This document shows, piece after piece, positions 18,537 through 29,052 of a stretch of DNA of 64,000 bases. The DNA lies in assembly GCF_006351925.1 (NCBI RefSeq), contig NZ_CP040924.1, positions 3,229,001 to 3,293,000 on the forward strand, given 5' to 3'. The translations under genes and the position numbers were made by a program. The notes under the pieces are model-generated. The model saw only the letters and a list, made by a program, of their open reading frames with translations. It was not told the origin of the DNA and did no database searches. This stretch comes from Clostridium thermarum (GTDB taxonomy: Bacteria; Bacillota; Clostridia; Clostridiales; Clostridiaceae). Position 1 is the first letter of the stretch; every line of letters starts with the position of its first letter.

Positions 18537-19412
18537 TCAGTTAAACCTTTTTCGATAACCACACCTGCGGCACAATTCCTCGCATAACTGCCTCTTAGCA
18601 AACCCCTCCAGCATTTTCCTTGCCCTGTGGCTCTTTATTATCTCGTCAAAGGGCTGTCTATGTATGTTTCCAAGGTTAATAGCACCTTCTCCGTCCAGGC
18701 AGCAGGGAACTACAGTACCGTCTACCAATATTCCGATTTGATCCCTAAGTCCATAGCAGGTGCCCTCGTTTCCGTAATCTTCTTCCTCTAAACCCGGCCA
18801 CTTAAACTCATAGTCCTGATTCAAAAATACCCTATCTGCTAATTTGATGCCACGGCTATCAGTAATCTTCTCCTCAATTTTATAGGGAAGTTGGAGATAT
18901 TCTTCAATAATACTCAGCAGTTCTCTATTTTTCTGTCTCTCTGCATTAGTTATATTAGATTGGTCCAGATTCCATAGTCTAAGGGCGATGATTATATTAG
19001 TTTTCTCCACTGCTTCCTTAGTGAAATCCAAGATATCCTTTAAATATTCTTCCATAGACCTGGTACCTTCATTGGCATCAAAGCTGTGTAGAGATATATT
19101 TATCTGTCTTATGGCAGGCTTCATGATTATTTTCTCCCTTATCTTTCCTATAAGGGTACCGTTAGTAGTTATATTTACCTTTAGCTTTCTTTCCTGGCAT
19201 AGGTCTAAGAGGTCTGGCAAATTCGGGTGCAGCATAGGCTCACCTTTCAGGTGCAGATATACATGGTCTGTAAAAGGCTTTGCTTCGTCCAATATATGCT
19301 CAAACTCTTCTATTTTTATAAATTGCGGTTTCCGTTTCGTCTTTGGACAAAAGGTACAGGCAAGATTACATACATTAGTTATCTCTATATAAACTTTTTT
19401 AAATCTCTTCAT
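18537..19412 (-). CDS. Radical SAM protein with SPASM-like C-terminus
   Basis: 291 residues. The N-terminal CNLACTFC (CxxxCxxC) binds the SAM-cleaving 4Fe-4S cluster; the C-terminal part has several further Cys (CYGL, PCCLDGEG, LCEELCRRCG), as in SPASM proteins that hold auxiliary clusters. Phrases such as HLKGEPMLHPNLP and ITTNGTL are typical of the family. No precursor peptide or substrate gene is adjacent, so the reaction is unknown. Confidence 0.82.
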   Translation of the reverse strand: MKRFKKVYIEITNVCNLACTFCPKTKRKPQFIKIEEFEHILDEAKPFTDHVYLHLKGEPMLHPNLPDLLDLCQERKLKVNITTNGTLIGKIREKIIMKPAIRQINISLHSFDANEGTRSMEEYLKDILDFTKEAVEKTNIIIALRLWNLDQSNITNAERQKNRELLSIIEEYLQLPYKIEEKITDSRGIKLADRVFLNQDYEFKWPGLEEEDYGNEGTCYGLRDQIGILVDGTVVPCCLDGEGAINLGNIHRQPFDEIIKSHRARKMLEGFAKRQLCEELCRRCGYRKRFN

Positions 19413-19629
19413 CTTTTGGGACTCCTCACACTGTTAATTTTTAAGCCATTCTATACCATTATACCAGTTATATTTGTAAAATAGCCACCTATATAAATCT
19501 CCTTGTTTTACCATGGAAATTATATTTAAATACTGAATTTTTCGGAGGACACAGAGAGCACTGAAGGACTTTTCTTAAATCTACTATTTAAATTTTTCTT
19601 CGCATTTTTCAAGCAATAAGCATTATTAC

Positions 19630-21645
19630 TTATTCACAATAAGGCAGCACATCTACAGTGTAAGCCCTTAATACCTCTGCCACGCTCCAGGCCTGAGTAA
19701 AGCAGCCCCTGCTGGTGGCAGAAAATTCTCCGTCAAAGATTTCCGCTATACCGTTAATACAGCCATCGGCCATATGATCTTCAAAGACTTCACACATCTC
19801 CTTGGCCTTTGCTATTGCCTCAGCAGAATATTCATTTACCTTACAATAAGCAGAGATAAAGGCGCCTATAGGATAGGCCCAGGTTGTTCCCATGTGGTAA
19901 GCACAGTCTCTGTCAAAGAGTTTGCCTATATACTGCTTTTTAAAACCGGGGTCTTTAACGCTTAAGGACCTTAAACCATAGGTAGAGTAGAGCTCCTGAT
20001 ACACCTTTTCCACAATCTTCTTTTCTTTTTCCTTATCCAGCATTGTAAATGGTAAGGATACAGCCCAAATCTGATTGGGTCTGATTCTTGCATCATTCTC
20101 ATCAACTACATCAAATAAACAACCTTCTTCTTCATTCCAGAACTTTTCATTAAAGGACTTTTTCACTTTCACAGCCAATTCTTTATAGAAGCTGTAGTCT
20201 TTATTAAAGTGCTTTGCCAGTTCCTTCATAATGCACAAGGCATTATACCAAAGAGCATTGATTTCAACAGGCTTGCCGTGTCTTGGCGTTACAACGAAGT
20301 CTCCCACTCTAACATCCATCCAGGTTACTTGATCCAAGCCGTTTCCCGCATGGATTAGGCCATCTTCATCCATACGGATTGAAAAATCTGTACCAGTGGA
20401 GTAGGCTTTTATAATCTCCACCATTTTATCGTAGAGCTTTTCTTCAACAAAACGATAGTCTTCCTTACCTCCTGTGTACTGCAGATATTGATACACCGCA
20501 TGTATATACCAGAGTGAAGCATCCACCGTATTATATCCTGGCTCAGAGCCCTTATCAGGAAATACATTTGGAACCAGTCCATTCTTTATATATTTCACAA
20601 AGGACTCCAGAATTTCTCTGGCATCATCAAATCTCTTTGTACATAATGTCAACCCTTCAAAGGCAATCATAGTATCTCTTCCCCAGTCCGTAAACCATGG
20701 AAAACCTGCCAACACAGTTTTCAGACCGGTACTATTGCGGTCAACAATAAAGTGGTCTGCTGCCTTAACCAGATTTAGGGCTAAATTATTGTTAAACCCA
20801 GACTGCCTCATCAAGGTTTCTGCCCTGTTTCTGTATTCCTCTGCAATAGTAAAACCATCTTTATCGTCCAGCTCTTCCACTGTACATTTTATATAGAACT
20901 TCTTACGTTCATAAGGCTTTAACTCTATTTGTATATCATAGGGGGTGTAATGATTATCTAAACCCAGGGAACCATTTCTGTTATCAAACTCATAATAGTG
21001 ATTTTCCTCTATTAAGTAATTTGGAGTAGCCATGCTTCTAGGCCTCAGTGTTCTGCTGACATAGGTCCCTTCTGATGAATAAAAGCTGATGTTTATATCC
21101 TTTTGGGCTTTTGGTATTAACTTTAATAGATTTCTATTTAACTCCATTTCAAAACTAAGCTGGTTTCTTTCTGTAGCAGCTCCTATAGGTCTAAAATTAA
21201 ACAGAGGCACTATATTTAAAACCGCAGGCCTGCTGCTGTTACTTATTTCATAGCACACTGTCACCGTATTATGCCCATACTCCATAGCTATGGTCTTCTT
21301 TATATTAATATCCTCCACCTGATATATGTACTGCGGAACTGAATCAAAAATAAATCTCTGCAAATATTCTTGACCGTTCTTTGAAAAGTTCACATACTGC
21401 TGAGAAGTGAGGTCATACTCTCTGCCTTCCACAATAACCTGCTCCTGTGTCCTTGTAAATACTGAATATCTTTCAACTGGAGGATTCATTGAGGCAATCA
21501 GATAGGCATGGAAGGACCTAAAACCTCCGCCAATTATGGTATGTCCTGAATATCCTCCTATGCCGTTACCAATCATCCATTCTCTCTCATTTCCCTCTTC
21601 AATGGTTCTCCAATTTCCTCTTCCAAACTTATAGGTAAGCTCCAT
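19630..21645 (-). CDS. Glycogen debranching enzyme (amylo-alpha-1,6-glucosidase type)
   Basis: 671 residues with the N-terminal GDE domain (WMIGNGIGGYSG near residue 25) and the C-terminal (alpha/alpha)6 catalytic region carrying GFPWFTDWGRDTMIAFEGL. This archaeal/clostridial type removes alpha-1,6 branches from glycogen-like polymers. It stands alone; no glycogen synthase or phosphorylase is nearby. RBS TAGGAGTG. Both flanking intergenic regions contain degenerate GGAgGACACaGA-like stretches. Confidence 0.9.
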   Translation of the reverse strand: MELTYKFGRGNWRTIEEGNEREWMIGNGIGGYSGHTIIGGGFRSFHAYLIASMNPPVERYSVFTRTQEQVIVEGREYDLTSQQYVNFSKNGQEYLQRFIFDSVPQYIYQVEDINIKKTIAMEYGHNTVTVCYEISNSSRPAVLNIVPLFNFRPIGAATERNQLSFEMELNRNLLKLIPKAQKDINISFYSSEGTYVSRTLRPRSMATPNYLIEENHYYEFDNRNGSLGLDNHYTPYDIQIELKPYERKKFYIKCTVEELDDKDGFTIAEEYRNRAETLMRQSGFNNNLALNLVKAADHFIVDRNSTGLKTVLAGFPWFTDWGRDTMIAFEGLTLCTKRFDDAREILESFVKYIKNGLVPNVFPDKGSEPGYNTVDASLWYIHAVYQYLQYTGGKEDYRFVEEKLYDKMVEIIKAYSTGTDFSIRMDEDGLIHAGNGLDQVTWMDVRVGDFVVTPRHGKPVEINALWYNALCIMKELAKHFNKDYSFYKELAVKVKKSFNEKFWNEEEGCLFDVVDENDARIRPNQIWAVSLPFTMLDKEKEKKIVEKVYQELYSTYGLRSLSVKDPGFKKQYIGKLFDRDCAYHMGTTWAYPIGAFISAYCKVNEYSAEAIAKAKEMCEVFEDHMADGCINGIAEIFDGEFSATSRGCFTQAWSVAEVLRAYTVDVLPYCE

Positions 21646-21809
21646 ATAAAGTCACTCCTAAATCTCATAGTGTTGTAATTATTATATCATATAAAATTTT
21701 GCTTCAGCTTAAAAAGAATGTTGAAAATTTTAATACTTATGTACTGCGGAGAAAGAAACTCCGCGTAATTCCGTGTCTTCCGTGATGGATTTTATTGGTA
21801 ATAATACTG

Positions 21810-23276
21810 TCAGTTATCAATGTTCTCCTCAAAAAACTCCTTTACCACTTCAACATCATCAAAGTCCATATACATATCACCTATAATCTGATAGTCCTCA
21901 TGGCCCTTGCCTGCTACTACAACTGTGTCCCCGGCTTCGGCAAGGCTTAAAGCCCTTAATATTGCCTTCCTTCTGTCTATTATTTTTTCATATTTACAAC
22001 CGGTATCTATCATGCCTTTTTCAATATCTTCTATGATAGCCATAGGTTCTTCCTTCCTCGGATTGTCTGAGGTAATAATGCAATAATCAGAAAGGCTTCC
22101 CCCTATCTTTCCCATTATTGGTCTCTTCCCCTTATCCCGGTTGCCTCCACAGCCAAAGACAAGAATAACTCTCCTGGAGGTCAATTCTCTTACCGTATTA
22201 AGCACATTCTCCAGACCATCCGGGCTATGGGCATAGTCAACAATGACAGAAAAGTTTCCGGTGTTTGGAACAAACTGAAACCTGCCTTTTACAGCCTCAA
22301 TGCTATTGATTCCTCTTAATATTTCCTCTATGGTAAGTCCACATTGATAACAAGCACTTATAGCAGCCAGTAAGTTATACACATTAAACTTTCCAGGCAG
22401 CTTAAAGTAGATACTATGCCTTTGATCATGATGTTTAAGAATGAACTCACTGCCTTTCATTGAACACTTGATATCTTCTGCCATAAAGTCAGCCTCTCTC
22501 TTTATTCCGTAAGTGATTACAGGACATTTAGCTTCCCTTATAAAATCCTCAGAAGCGGGATCATCCACATTTACTATACCCAGTTTACACATCTTAAACA
22601 GTTTTAGTTTTTCCTGCTTATAATTTTCCATGGTGCCGTGTTCTTCAAGATGGTCCTGGGTCAGGTTTGTGAATATCCCTATATCGAAATCACAGCCATG
22701 TACTCTATTTTGTGCCAAGGCAGAGGAGGTCACTTCCATAACTACATGAGAAGCTCCCTTTTCGGCCATTTCAGCAAAAGAAGCATGCAGCTCCAAGGGA
22801 TCCGGAGTGGTGGGATTCACTTTTACAGTTTCAAGGATATGTTCTCCAATGCGGTTTTCTATGGTTCCTATTACACCCGGAGTTTTGCCTGCAGACTGAA
22901 GTATCTTTTCTATAAACCATGTAACAGAAGTTTTGCCGTTGGTACCCGTCACTCCTATGGACTTAAGCTTCTTAAAGGGGTCTCCGTAGAATACTGCTGC
23001 TGCTTCTGATAATGCTATCCTTGTATCGGCCACCTTTATAACTGTGATCTCCTTAGGAATTTTAAACAGCTTATGATCAACTACCAAGGTCGATGCCCCA
23101 TCCTCTACAGCCTGCTTTGCAAAAATGTGTCTGTCCACATTCCTTCCCTTAACACATATGAATACTGAACCTGGTTTCATTCTTCTTGAATCCCAACAGA
23201 TACCGCTTACCTCGGTTTCAGCATTTCCCTGCAGCACCTCATATTTAACCTTCTGTAGTAAGTCGCAAATTCTCAT
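21810..23276 (-). CDS. murE: UDP-MurNAc-tripeptide synthetase MurE (mDAP type)
   Basis: About 488 residues with ATP site GVTGTNGKTS and the substrate motif DNPRKEEP near residue 405; DNPR is diagnostic of enzymes that add meso-diaminopimelate rather than lysine. It performs the third amino-acid addition in peptidoglycan precursor synthesis. I prefer the ATG at 23276 (9 nt from GGAGG) over the one at 23282 (3 nt). It lies downstream of a MurC-type ligase but behind a terminator. Confidence 0.92.
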   Translation of the reverse strand: MRICDLLQKVKYEVLQGNAETEVSGICWDSRRMKPGSVFICVKGRNVDRHIFAKQAVEDGASTLVVDHKLFKIPKEITVIKVADTRIALSEAAAVFYGDPFKKLKSIGVTGTNGKTSVTWFIEKILQSAGKTPGVIGTIENRIGEHILETVKVNPTTPDPLELHASFAEMAEKGASHVVMEVTSSALAQNRVHGCDFDIGIFTNLTQDHLEEHGTMENYKQEKLKLFKMCKLGIVNVDDPASEDFIREAKCPVITYGIKREADFMAEDIKCSMKGSEFILKHHDQRHSIYFKLPGKFNVYNLLAAISACYQCGLTIEEILRGINSIEAVKGRFQFVPNTGNFSVIVDYAHSPDGLENVLNTVRELTSRRVILVFGCGGNRDKGKRPIMGKIGGSLSDYCIITSDNPRKEEPMAIIEDIEKGMIDTGCKYEKIIDRRKAILRALSLAEAGDTVVVAGKGHEDYQIIGDMYMDFDDVEVVKEFFEENIDN

Positions 23277-23282
23277 AAGCAT

Positions 23283-23608
23283 AAACCTCCCTCAAAACTT
23301 CTTTTATATTATTATATTCTTAATTTATATGATAATATTGAAATCTATGTATTATTTATTCAGTTATTGGTTTATCTTAACAGATACTGTATTAACGATG
23401 AAAATCTAAAAGTGGAAGTTGGAGTAAGTTTTGATGAGAGAATCAGTGCAATTTTAGATTAAATCACTAGTAATTTAGATGGAGGATTATTCAAATTTTA
23501 TAAGGGCCTATAAAAAAATGTATGGCTGCTCTCCGAAAAAGAGCCTATATATAAAATACGCGGAAGGATATCCCTCCGCGTTTGTCTTGTACTTTACCGA
23601 TTCAATCC
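23283..23608. other. Intergenic region between murC-type gene and murE
   Basis: 326 nt with no confident gene. It holds the terminator of the upstream ligase (23558-23581) and, near murE, an AT-rich stretch with TATAAT-like boxes for a murE promoter. On the plus strand a short open piece (about 23409-23461) reads KVEVGVSFDERISAILD then stop; it may be a gene remnant but has no start or homologue that I recognise. Confidence 0.5.
23558..23581 (-). terminator. Terminator of the MurC-type gene
   Basis: Ten-base-pair stem ACGCGGAAGG / CCCTCCGCGT with a 4-nt loop and T-rich flank, 28 nt past the stop codon. Confidence 0.75.
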
Positions 23609-25027
23609 CTATCTGTTTTTTAAACGTTCAACTATTAACTTGGTGAGTTTATGAGAATTGCCTGCACCAAATACAATAATAATATCCCCTTCTTTGGCTT
23701 TTAGTGTTATTGTGTCCGCAACTTCACTGAAGTCTTCAATATAAGCAGCCTTCCCGTCATCAACTTTACTGATAAGTGAATTCATATCCACCGGCTCCAG
23801 ATTTTTATTGATTTCTCTGCCAACGTAAGTCTTGGTTACTATGGCTTCATCAGCCTTATTCAGTGCACCAATAAATTCCTTTGGAAATAACTTTAGTCTT
23901 GATATTTGATGTGGTTCAACTACCGCATATATTTTTTTGTCAGGGTAAGTAGTTTTAAAGGTGTCTAAAACTGCTGCTATTGCAGTAGGATGGTGGCCAT
24001 AGTCATCGAAGACCTTTATGTTATTTACTTCACCCACCAGTTCAGTTCTTCTTCCTATGCCCTTATACTGTTGAAAAACCTCTTTTAGATTTTCTAAGCT
24101 TACTCCCAATTCAATAGCGGCGCAAAGTACACCTAGAGAGTTTGAAACATTGTGGGCTCCCAGCAGACCAAGCTTAAAGCTTTCCTTAAGGTTGGGGCCA
24201 GAAACTTCAAAATATGCGCCATCTTCAGTAAAACTGTTGATTTCAGCCCTATATTCAGCGTTGAAGGGAAAATCAAATTTATCCTTTAAGTAATATCCTA
24301 TGACCTTTACCCTATTCTCTTGAAGCCAGTCCTTCATTTCTGCCAGTACTTCTCTGATTCCCTGGCTTTCTTCATTTACTATAAGAGTGCCCGGATGCTT
24401 CATGTTACTGATAAATTTCTTAAAGGCTCCCTTAAAATCATTGAAGTCCTTGAAAAATTCCGGATGATCCATCTCAATGTTATTGATAATTATCAAGGAT
24501 GGAGAATAGTTTAAAAAATTGCAGTTAAACTCATCTGCCTCGCATACAAAGTACTTAGATTCAGATATTCTAAAACCGCCTCCCCAAGGCCTGTATATGG
24601 TTCCGGCTTCCACTATTGGATTCAATCCTCCTGCTTCTAGGGCTAAACCTGTCAAAACAGTAGTGGTTGACTTACCGTGAGTACCTGCTACAGCAACTAC
24701 AAACTTGTCCTTTTGAAGATATTTGCCCATAAATTCCTGCCAGGTCATCAATATGTTCTTATTTCTTCCTTCTATAATTTCAGGATGGTTTGGATTAATG
24801 TCAAAAACCGCAGGAGTAACTGCCAGTATGTCTACCCCCTCTAAATGGTCTGAGCTGTGGCCTATTTTTATATCAATGCCGCTCTCTTTTAAGGCATCAC
24901 TGTAATAACTGGACTCACTATAATCACATCCTGACACCTGAAAGCCTGACTTTTTTGCAATTACTGCAATAGGTGCCATGCCGCTTCCGCCTATCCCCAT
25001 AAAATGTACATGTAACTTTCTATCCAT
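23609..25027 (-). CDS. murC: MurC-type UDP-N-acetylmuramate ligase
   Basis: 472 residues: N-terminal UDP-binding HFMGIGGSGMAPIA, ATP-binding AGTHGKSTTT near residue 115, and C-terminal FDDYGHHPTAI. This is the MurC/Mpl branch of Mur ligases. MurC adds L-Ala to UDP-MurNAc; Mpl adds recycled tripeptide and is similar in sequence. Gene context near murE fits cell-wall synthesis, but it may be a second MurC-like copy rather than the essential one. Confidence 0.8.
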   Translation of the reverse strand: MDRKLHVHFMGIGGSGMAPIAVIAKKSGFQVSGCDYSESSYYSDALKESGIDIKIGHSSDHLEGVDILAVTPAVFDINPNHPEIIEGRNKNILMTWQEFMGKYLQKDKFVVAVAGTHGKSTTTVLTGLALEAGGLNPIVEAGTIYRPWGGGFRISESKYFVCEADEFNCNFLNYSPSLIIINNIEMDHPEFFKDFNDFKGAFKKFISNMKHPGTLIVNEESQGIREVLAEMKDWLQENRVKVIGYYLKDKFDFPFNAEYRAEINSFTEDGAYFEVSGPNLKESFKLGLLGAHNVSNSLGVLCAAIELGVSLENLKEVFQQYKGIGRRTELVGEVNNIKVFDDYGHHPTAIAAVLDTFKTTYPDKKIYAVVEPHQISRLKLFPKEFIGALNKADEAIVTKTYVGREINKNLEPVDMNSLISKVDDGKAAYIEDFSEVADTITLKAKEGDIIIVFGAGNSHKLTKLIVERLKNR

Positions 25028-25293
25028 ATCTTTACTCCTTCAGAACTTGTTAACTAAGTAATCTTATATAATTATATCATATTGCAGGTTCAGTTGTTAT
25101 CAATATAGACTTCACCTAACACTTTTAAGCTGAGAATTCCCCTCTTTTTTTATATTTATCTTTTATATTGGTGGTTTTAAGGTAAATTTGGTGAAGAATC
25201 TTGAAAATCAGGCTCTTTTACTGCATACAAAATAACAGATTTGCTATATAATTAAATGAGTTATTTCATGTCTTTTTACAAGGAGGTCAACTT

Positions 25294-26418
25294 ATGAAAA
25301 TCTCAAAGAAGGATGCCTTGGCATGGTTTGAATTTTTTGCAATGTTACCGGAGGATGAGGAGCCAATGCCAAAGCAGCTAGAAATTATTTACTCTACCTT
25401 TGCCCAGATAGAGGCAGCCATAGATCACAGAAATGATAGATTAATGTCAGAAATTAATGGTTTAAAGACCTTAAAGAATAGAACCTATTTTGTAGGAAAT
25501 GAAAGCAAATTTCCAAAGGGCTGCACTTCTTGTCTCTTTGGTACCGGTTTGAGTGCCATAAGAAAAACAAACAAATGCAATATAGAGTGTAAGTTCTGCT
25601 ACAATTATGGAGAGTTAGATAGTCAACCTCCCATTGGGGAAGGTATATGGGAAATTGGTGGTACCAAGTTCTATGAGAAGGATATTGATTTACTCCTTTC
25701 CATACAGCAAAAACCCACCGGAGTTTCCTACGTTTACTTAGAGCCCTTCATGGAAATTGAAAAATACTATCCGGTTATAAAAAAGTTTAGTGCTGCAGGA
25801 ATCCATCAGCATCTATATACAAATGGTACTTTAGCCACAGAAGAGAGCTTAAAAGCTCTAGGTGAAGCGGGTCTTGACGAACTACGTTTCAACCTGGGTG
25901 CCTCCAATTGTTCTGACAAGGTCATCAAAAATATTGTAATAGCTAAAAAATACATAAAAAAAGTGGGTATTGAAACCCCAATGACTCCGGAGTTTTTCGA
26001 GGCATTCTTTAAGAAAAAACAAGCTATCCTAGATACAAAGCTGGACTTTATCAATTGTGCAGAATTACACCTAAATGAGAATAACATACATAATTACTAT
26101 GGCGAAAACATGTACATTTCAAGACATGGCTACATATCTCCTATTTGGAGCAGAGAATTATCCCTAAAGTTCATGAAAATAGCCGTAGAAGAAAATTGGG
26201 ATTTAGCTGTTCATGATTGTTCAAACCACACAAAGTTTGCAAGAGGTTTAAATTTGAGCAACAAAGAGGGTAAGTGGTTCGGAGCCAGTAACTATGCCTG
26301 TGAATTTCCCAGAATTCCCTATGAAGTATTTCTGCCAATACTAAGGGATGAAAACTTCAAATTTTTAAGCGAGGAAGAATTGCCTGCGGGCTATAAAGCA
26401 GGAGAGCTGATTTTCTAG
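25294..26418 (+). CDS. Radical SAM domain protein
   Basis: 374 residues. The cluster motif is CNIECKFC (about residue 97) preceded by CTSCLFGTG, so additional Cys may hold a second site. RBS AAGGAGG lies 8 nt before the ATG. Conserved-looking segments include VYLEPFMEIEKYYP and HQHLYTNGTL. I do not recognise a characterised subfamily and see no substrate in the neighbourhood; the downstream convergent gene is glycerate kinase, with a shared terminator. Confidence 0.8.
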   Translation: MKISKKDALAWFEFFAMLPEDEEPMPKQLEIIYSTFAQIEAAIDHRNDRLMSEINGLKTLKNRTYFVGNESKFPKGCTSCLFGTGLSAIRKTNKCNIECKFCYNYGELDSQPPIGEGIWEIGGTKFYEKDIDLLLSIQQKPTGVSYVYLEPFMEIEKYYPVIKKFSAAGIHQHLYTNGTLATEESLKALGEAGLDELRFNLGASNCSDKVIKNIVIAKKYIKKVGIETPMTPEFFEAFFKKKQAILDTKLDFINCAELHLNENNIHNYYGENMYISRHGYISPIWSRELSLKFMKIAVEENWDLAVHDCSNHTKFARGLNLSNKEGKWFGASNYACEFPRIPYEVFLPILRDENFKFLSEEELPAGYKAGELIF

Positions 26419-26445
26419 ACAGTTACTTTTCTTTTTCTCAAAAAT

Positions 26446-26492
26446 AAAAGATGCCCCTAAGGACCTACTAGGTTCATATGGCATCTTTTTTA
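26446..26492. terminator. Bidirectional terminator
   Basis: AAAAGATGCC / GGCATCTTTT stem, T-run on both sides, between the convergent radical SAM and glycerate kinase genes. Confidence 0.88.
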
Positions 26493-26496
26493 TCTT

Positions 26497-27630
26497 TTAA
26501 TGGGCTTTTTTTAATATTCTTGCAATATTCTCTGCTGCTCTTTCTAGATTTATCTCTCCCTTTTGCAGTGCCTCTTCCAGTGATACCGCACCGGGCACTA
26601 TGCCGATTATGGAGTCTATGCCATTTTCATAGAGTACTTCCACGCCATCGCCTATCCTTCCTGCAAAGGCTATAACCGGAATTCCAAATTTCTTTGCTGT
26701 CTTAGCCACGCCAAAAGGAGTTTTCCCAAATACCGTTTGGGCGTCTATACTTCCTTCTCCGGTAAACACATAGCTTGCACCTTGTAGCTTTTCTTCCAGT
26801 GCGGTGTACTTTATTACAAGATCAACACCTCTTTTAAGCTCTGCATTTAAGAATGCCATAAGGCCTCCTCCAAGTCCGCCGGCAGCTCCGGCACCTGGAA
26901 TATTCTCAACATCCTTATCAAGCTGCTGCCTTATGATGTCTGCATAATGAACTAAATTTCTGTCTAATATTTCTACAATTTCAGGTGTTGCTCCCTTTTG
27001 TGGGCCAAATACATGTGAAGCTCCTGTTATTCCTGTCAATGGATTTGTGACATCACAGGCTACTTCTATGATAACCTCTTTAAGTCTTGAATCCAGATTG
27101 GTTAAATCTATCCTATGAAGCTTTCCTAAGGCCCCACCCCCAAAAGAAAGTTCTTGTCCATTTTTATCCAGTAGCTTGCCACCTAGTGCCTGAAGCATTC
27201 CTGATCCTCCATCATTGGTTGCACTTCCACCGATTCCGATAAAAATTCTTTTAACGCCCTTATCTAAAGCAGCTTTTATAAGTTCTCCTGTACCGTAAGT
27301 TGTTGTATAAAGCGGATTTCTGTCTTCCTTTTTTACAAGATGAATTCCACTGGCACTGGCCATTTCTATTACCGCTGTAATCTTATCCCCCAGAATTCCA
27401 AAGACAGCTTTTGTCCTTTTTCCTAAGGGACCTGTAACTTCAGTTTCTATTAACTCGCCCTCTGTAGCATCTACCAAGGACTGAACCGTCCCCTCGCCAC
27501 CATCAGCCATTGGCACTTGTACAAATTCAGCATGGGGCATTATTTTTTTTATTCCTCTTTCCATAGCATCAGCTGCTTCTTTAGCTGTCATACTCTCTTT
27601 GAAAGAATCCGGCGCTAAAACAAATTTCAT
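26497..27630 (-). CDS. glxK: Glycerate kinase (type I)
   Basis: 377 residues of the GarK/GlxK family: N-terminal APDSFKESMTAKEAADAM, then DGGEGTVQSLVDATEG, and IGGSATNDGGSGMLQALGG near residue 130. It phosphorylates D-glycerate, usually to 2-phosphoglycerate in this family. It follows the GntP-type permease by 40 nt in the same transcript and is probably controlled by the CdaR-type regulator upstream. Confidence 0.92.
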   Translation of the reverse strand: MKFVLAPDSFKESMTAKEAADAMERGIKKIMPHAEFVQVPMADGGEGTVQSLVDATEGELIETEVTGPLGKRTKAVFGILGDKITAVIEMASASGIHLVKKEDRNPLYTTTYGTGELIKAALDKGVKRIFIGIGGSATNDGGSGMLQALGGKLLDKNGQELSFGGGALGKLHRIDLTNLDSRLKEVIIEVACDVTNPLTGITGASHVFGPQKGATPEIVEILDRNLVHYADIIRQQLDKDVENIPGAGAAGGLGGGLMAFLNAELKRGVDLVIKYTALEEKLQGASYVFTGEGSIDAQTVFGKTPFGVAKTAKKFGIPVIAFAGRIGDGVEVLYENGIDSIIGIVPGAVSLEEALQKGEINLERAAENIARILKKAH

Positions 27631-27670
27631 AATTTGTTCCCCCTTTTATAACTGCATGAAATGATTTTTC

Positions 27671-28921
27671 TTATCTTAATAAACCAAATATTATAGTTGA
27701 AACTATAGTCATAGATAATCCGATCAAGGATTCATAAGGTATAAGCTTCAATCTTTCCTTCATATCCATAAATACGCTGCCGCCGGTAGCATGGAAGAAG
27801 CTTCCGTGTGGAAGATGATCCATTACTGTTGCTCCGGTATGAATCATAGCCCCAGCTGATAATGGTTGTACACCAAGCTCTAACAATGTAGGCCCAAATA
27901 CCTGGCTTCCTACTGCTGTACCGGAGGTTGTAGATGCTGTTGCTCCGGACATTAATATACCTGCTATAGGTGCTAAAGCAAAAGCAGGAAGTCCTATAGT
28001 GTTAAGTGAATTTATTATTACATCTTTCAAGGCTGAGTTTGCAATTATTCCTGAAATTGTTCCGGTTCCAAGTAACAGTATAGCTACTCCGCTCATTTTT
28101 GCGAGTCCTACCGTTGCATACTTATTAATATTTTTTATCTTACCCATAGCTAAAGCACCGATTACACCACCTACAGGAAGTGCTACCATTGGATCTATAC
28201 TAATGTGGAATAATGGTCTTAAGGATAATATTATGATTGCTACCAATGGTCCAACTATTGCTGGCAAAAATCCCGGTTTTTCTTCAAAAGTTGATGAAAT
28301 CTCGTTTTGTTCTACTGCAGAACCTTTTTTAGCCAGCTTCCTGGATACAATTATAGTAACTATAAGACCAACTATGGCCGGTACAATTCCTGCTGCCATA
28401 ATTGAAGTTAATGGAAGCTTAAAGGCATCAGAGGCAGCTATGGCATTTGGATTTGGTGACATCATATTACCGGCCTTACCTCCACCAATCATTGCTATAA
28501 GTATACCTGTTTTTGTGAAATTAGCTCTTTTTGCTATTGCAATTGCAATTGGCGCAACGGTTATAACTGCTACATCTATAAATACTCCTACTGTTGTCAA
28601 TACCAATGTAGCTAGAGAAAGAGCAATCAATGCATTGGATTCTCCAAGCTTATCTACAATAGTTTCCGCAATTTTTGCTGCTGCTCCTGTTTCAATAAGT
28701 ACTCCCGCAAGGACACCGGCTGTAAGTATTCTTAGTACTGCTGGAATTATTCCTTTGGCGCCATCCATCATTAATGTAACTGTACCAGTAACGCCTGCGC
28801 CACCTACTATACCACCGACTATTCCACCAAGTATCAACCCATAAGCCGGATGAACCTTTTTAATAATTAGATAGATTGCTAATACAAGTCCCACAATTGC
28901 TCCTAATGCTGTAACCTGCAT
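27671..28921 (-). CDS. GntP family permease, probably for glycerate or a sugar acid
   Basis: A 416-residue protein with about 12 hydrophobic segments and the GntP-type Gly-rich patches (GGIVGGIVGGAGVTGT). GntP proteins carry gluconate and related hydroxy acids by proton symport. Directly upstream of glycerate kinase and behind a CdaR-type sugar-diacid regulator, so glycerate or glucarate-related acids are the likely cargo. Confidence 0.85.
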   Translation of the reverse strand: MQVTALGAIVGLVLAIYLIIKKVHPAYGLILGGIVGGIVGGAGVTGTVTLMMDGAKGIIPAVLRILTAGVLAGVLIETGAAAKIAETIVDKLGESNALIALSLATLVLTTVGVFIDVAVITVAPIAIAIAKRANFTKTGILIAMIGGGKAGNMMSPNPNAIAASDAFKLPLTSIMAAGIVPAIVGLIVTIIVSRKLAKKGSAVEQNEISSTFEEKPGFLPAIVGPLVAIIILSLRPLFHISIDPMVALPVGGVIGALAMGKIKNINKYATVGLAKMSGVAILLLGTGTISGIIANSALKDVIINSLNTIGLPAFALAPIAGILMSGATASTTSGTAVGSQVFGPTLLELGVQPLSAGAMIHTGATVMDHLPHGSFFHATGGSVFMDMKERLKLIPYESLIGLSMTIVSTIIFGLLR

Positions 28922-29052
28922 ATTCCTTTTCCCCCTCTTTTTATCTTTTAGTAAGTAAAATTAATTTATGAATTTATTATAATAGGTTTAGTAAACATTT
29001 TCACCGGTTGCAGGTTTAATGTTTTGCCACATATTTTTGTGCAGATGCACAA

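Noticed and set aside
19540..21790. GGAgGACACaGA-like repeats on both sides of the debranching enzyme gene
   Set aside because: The match is short and degenerate; not enough to call a mobile cassette.
27999..28844. Long plus-strand open frame of 281 codons
   Set aside because: It is antisense to the GntP-type permease, has no RBS and no recognisable domain; a compositional shadow.
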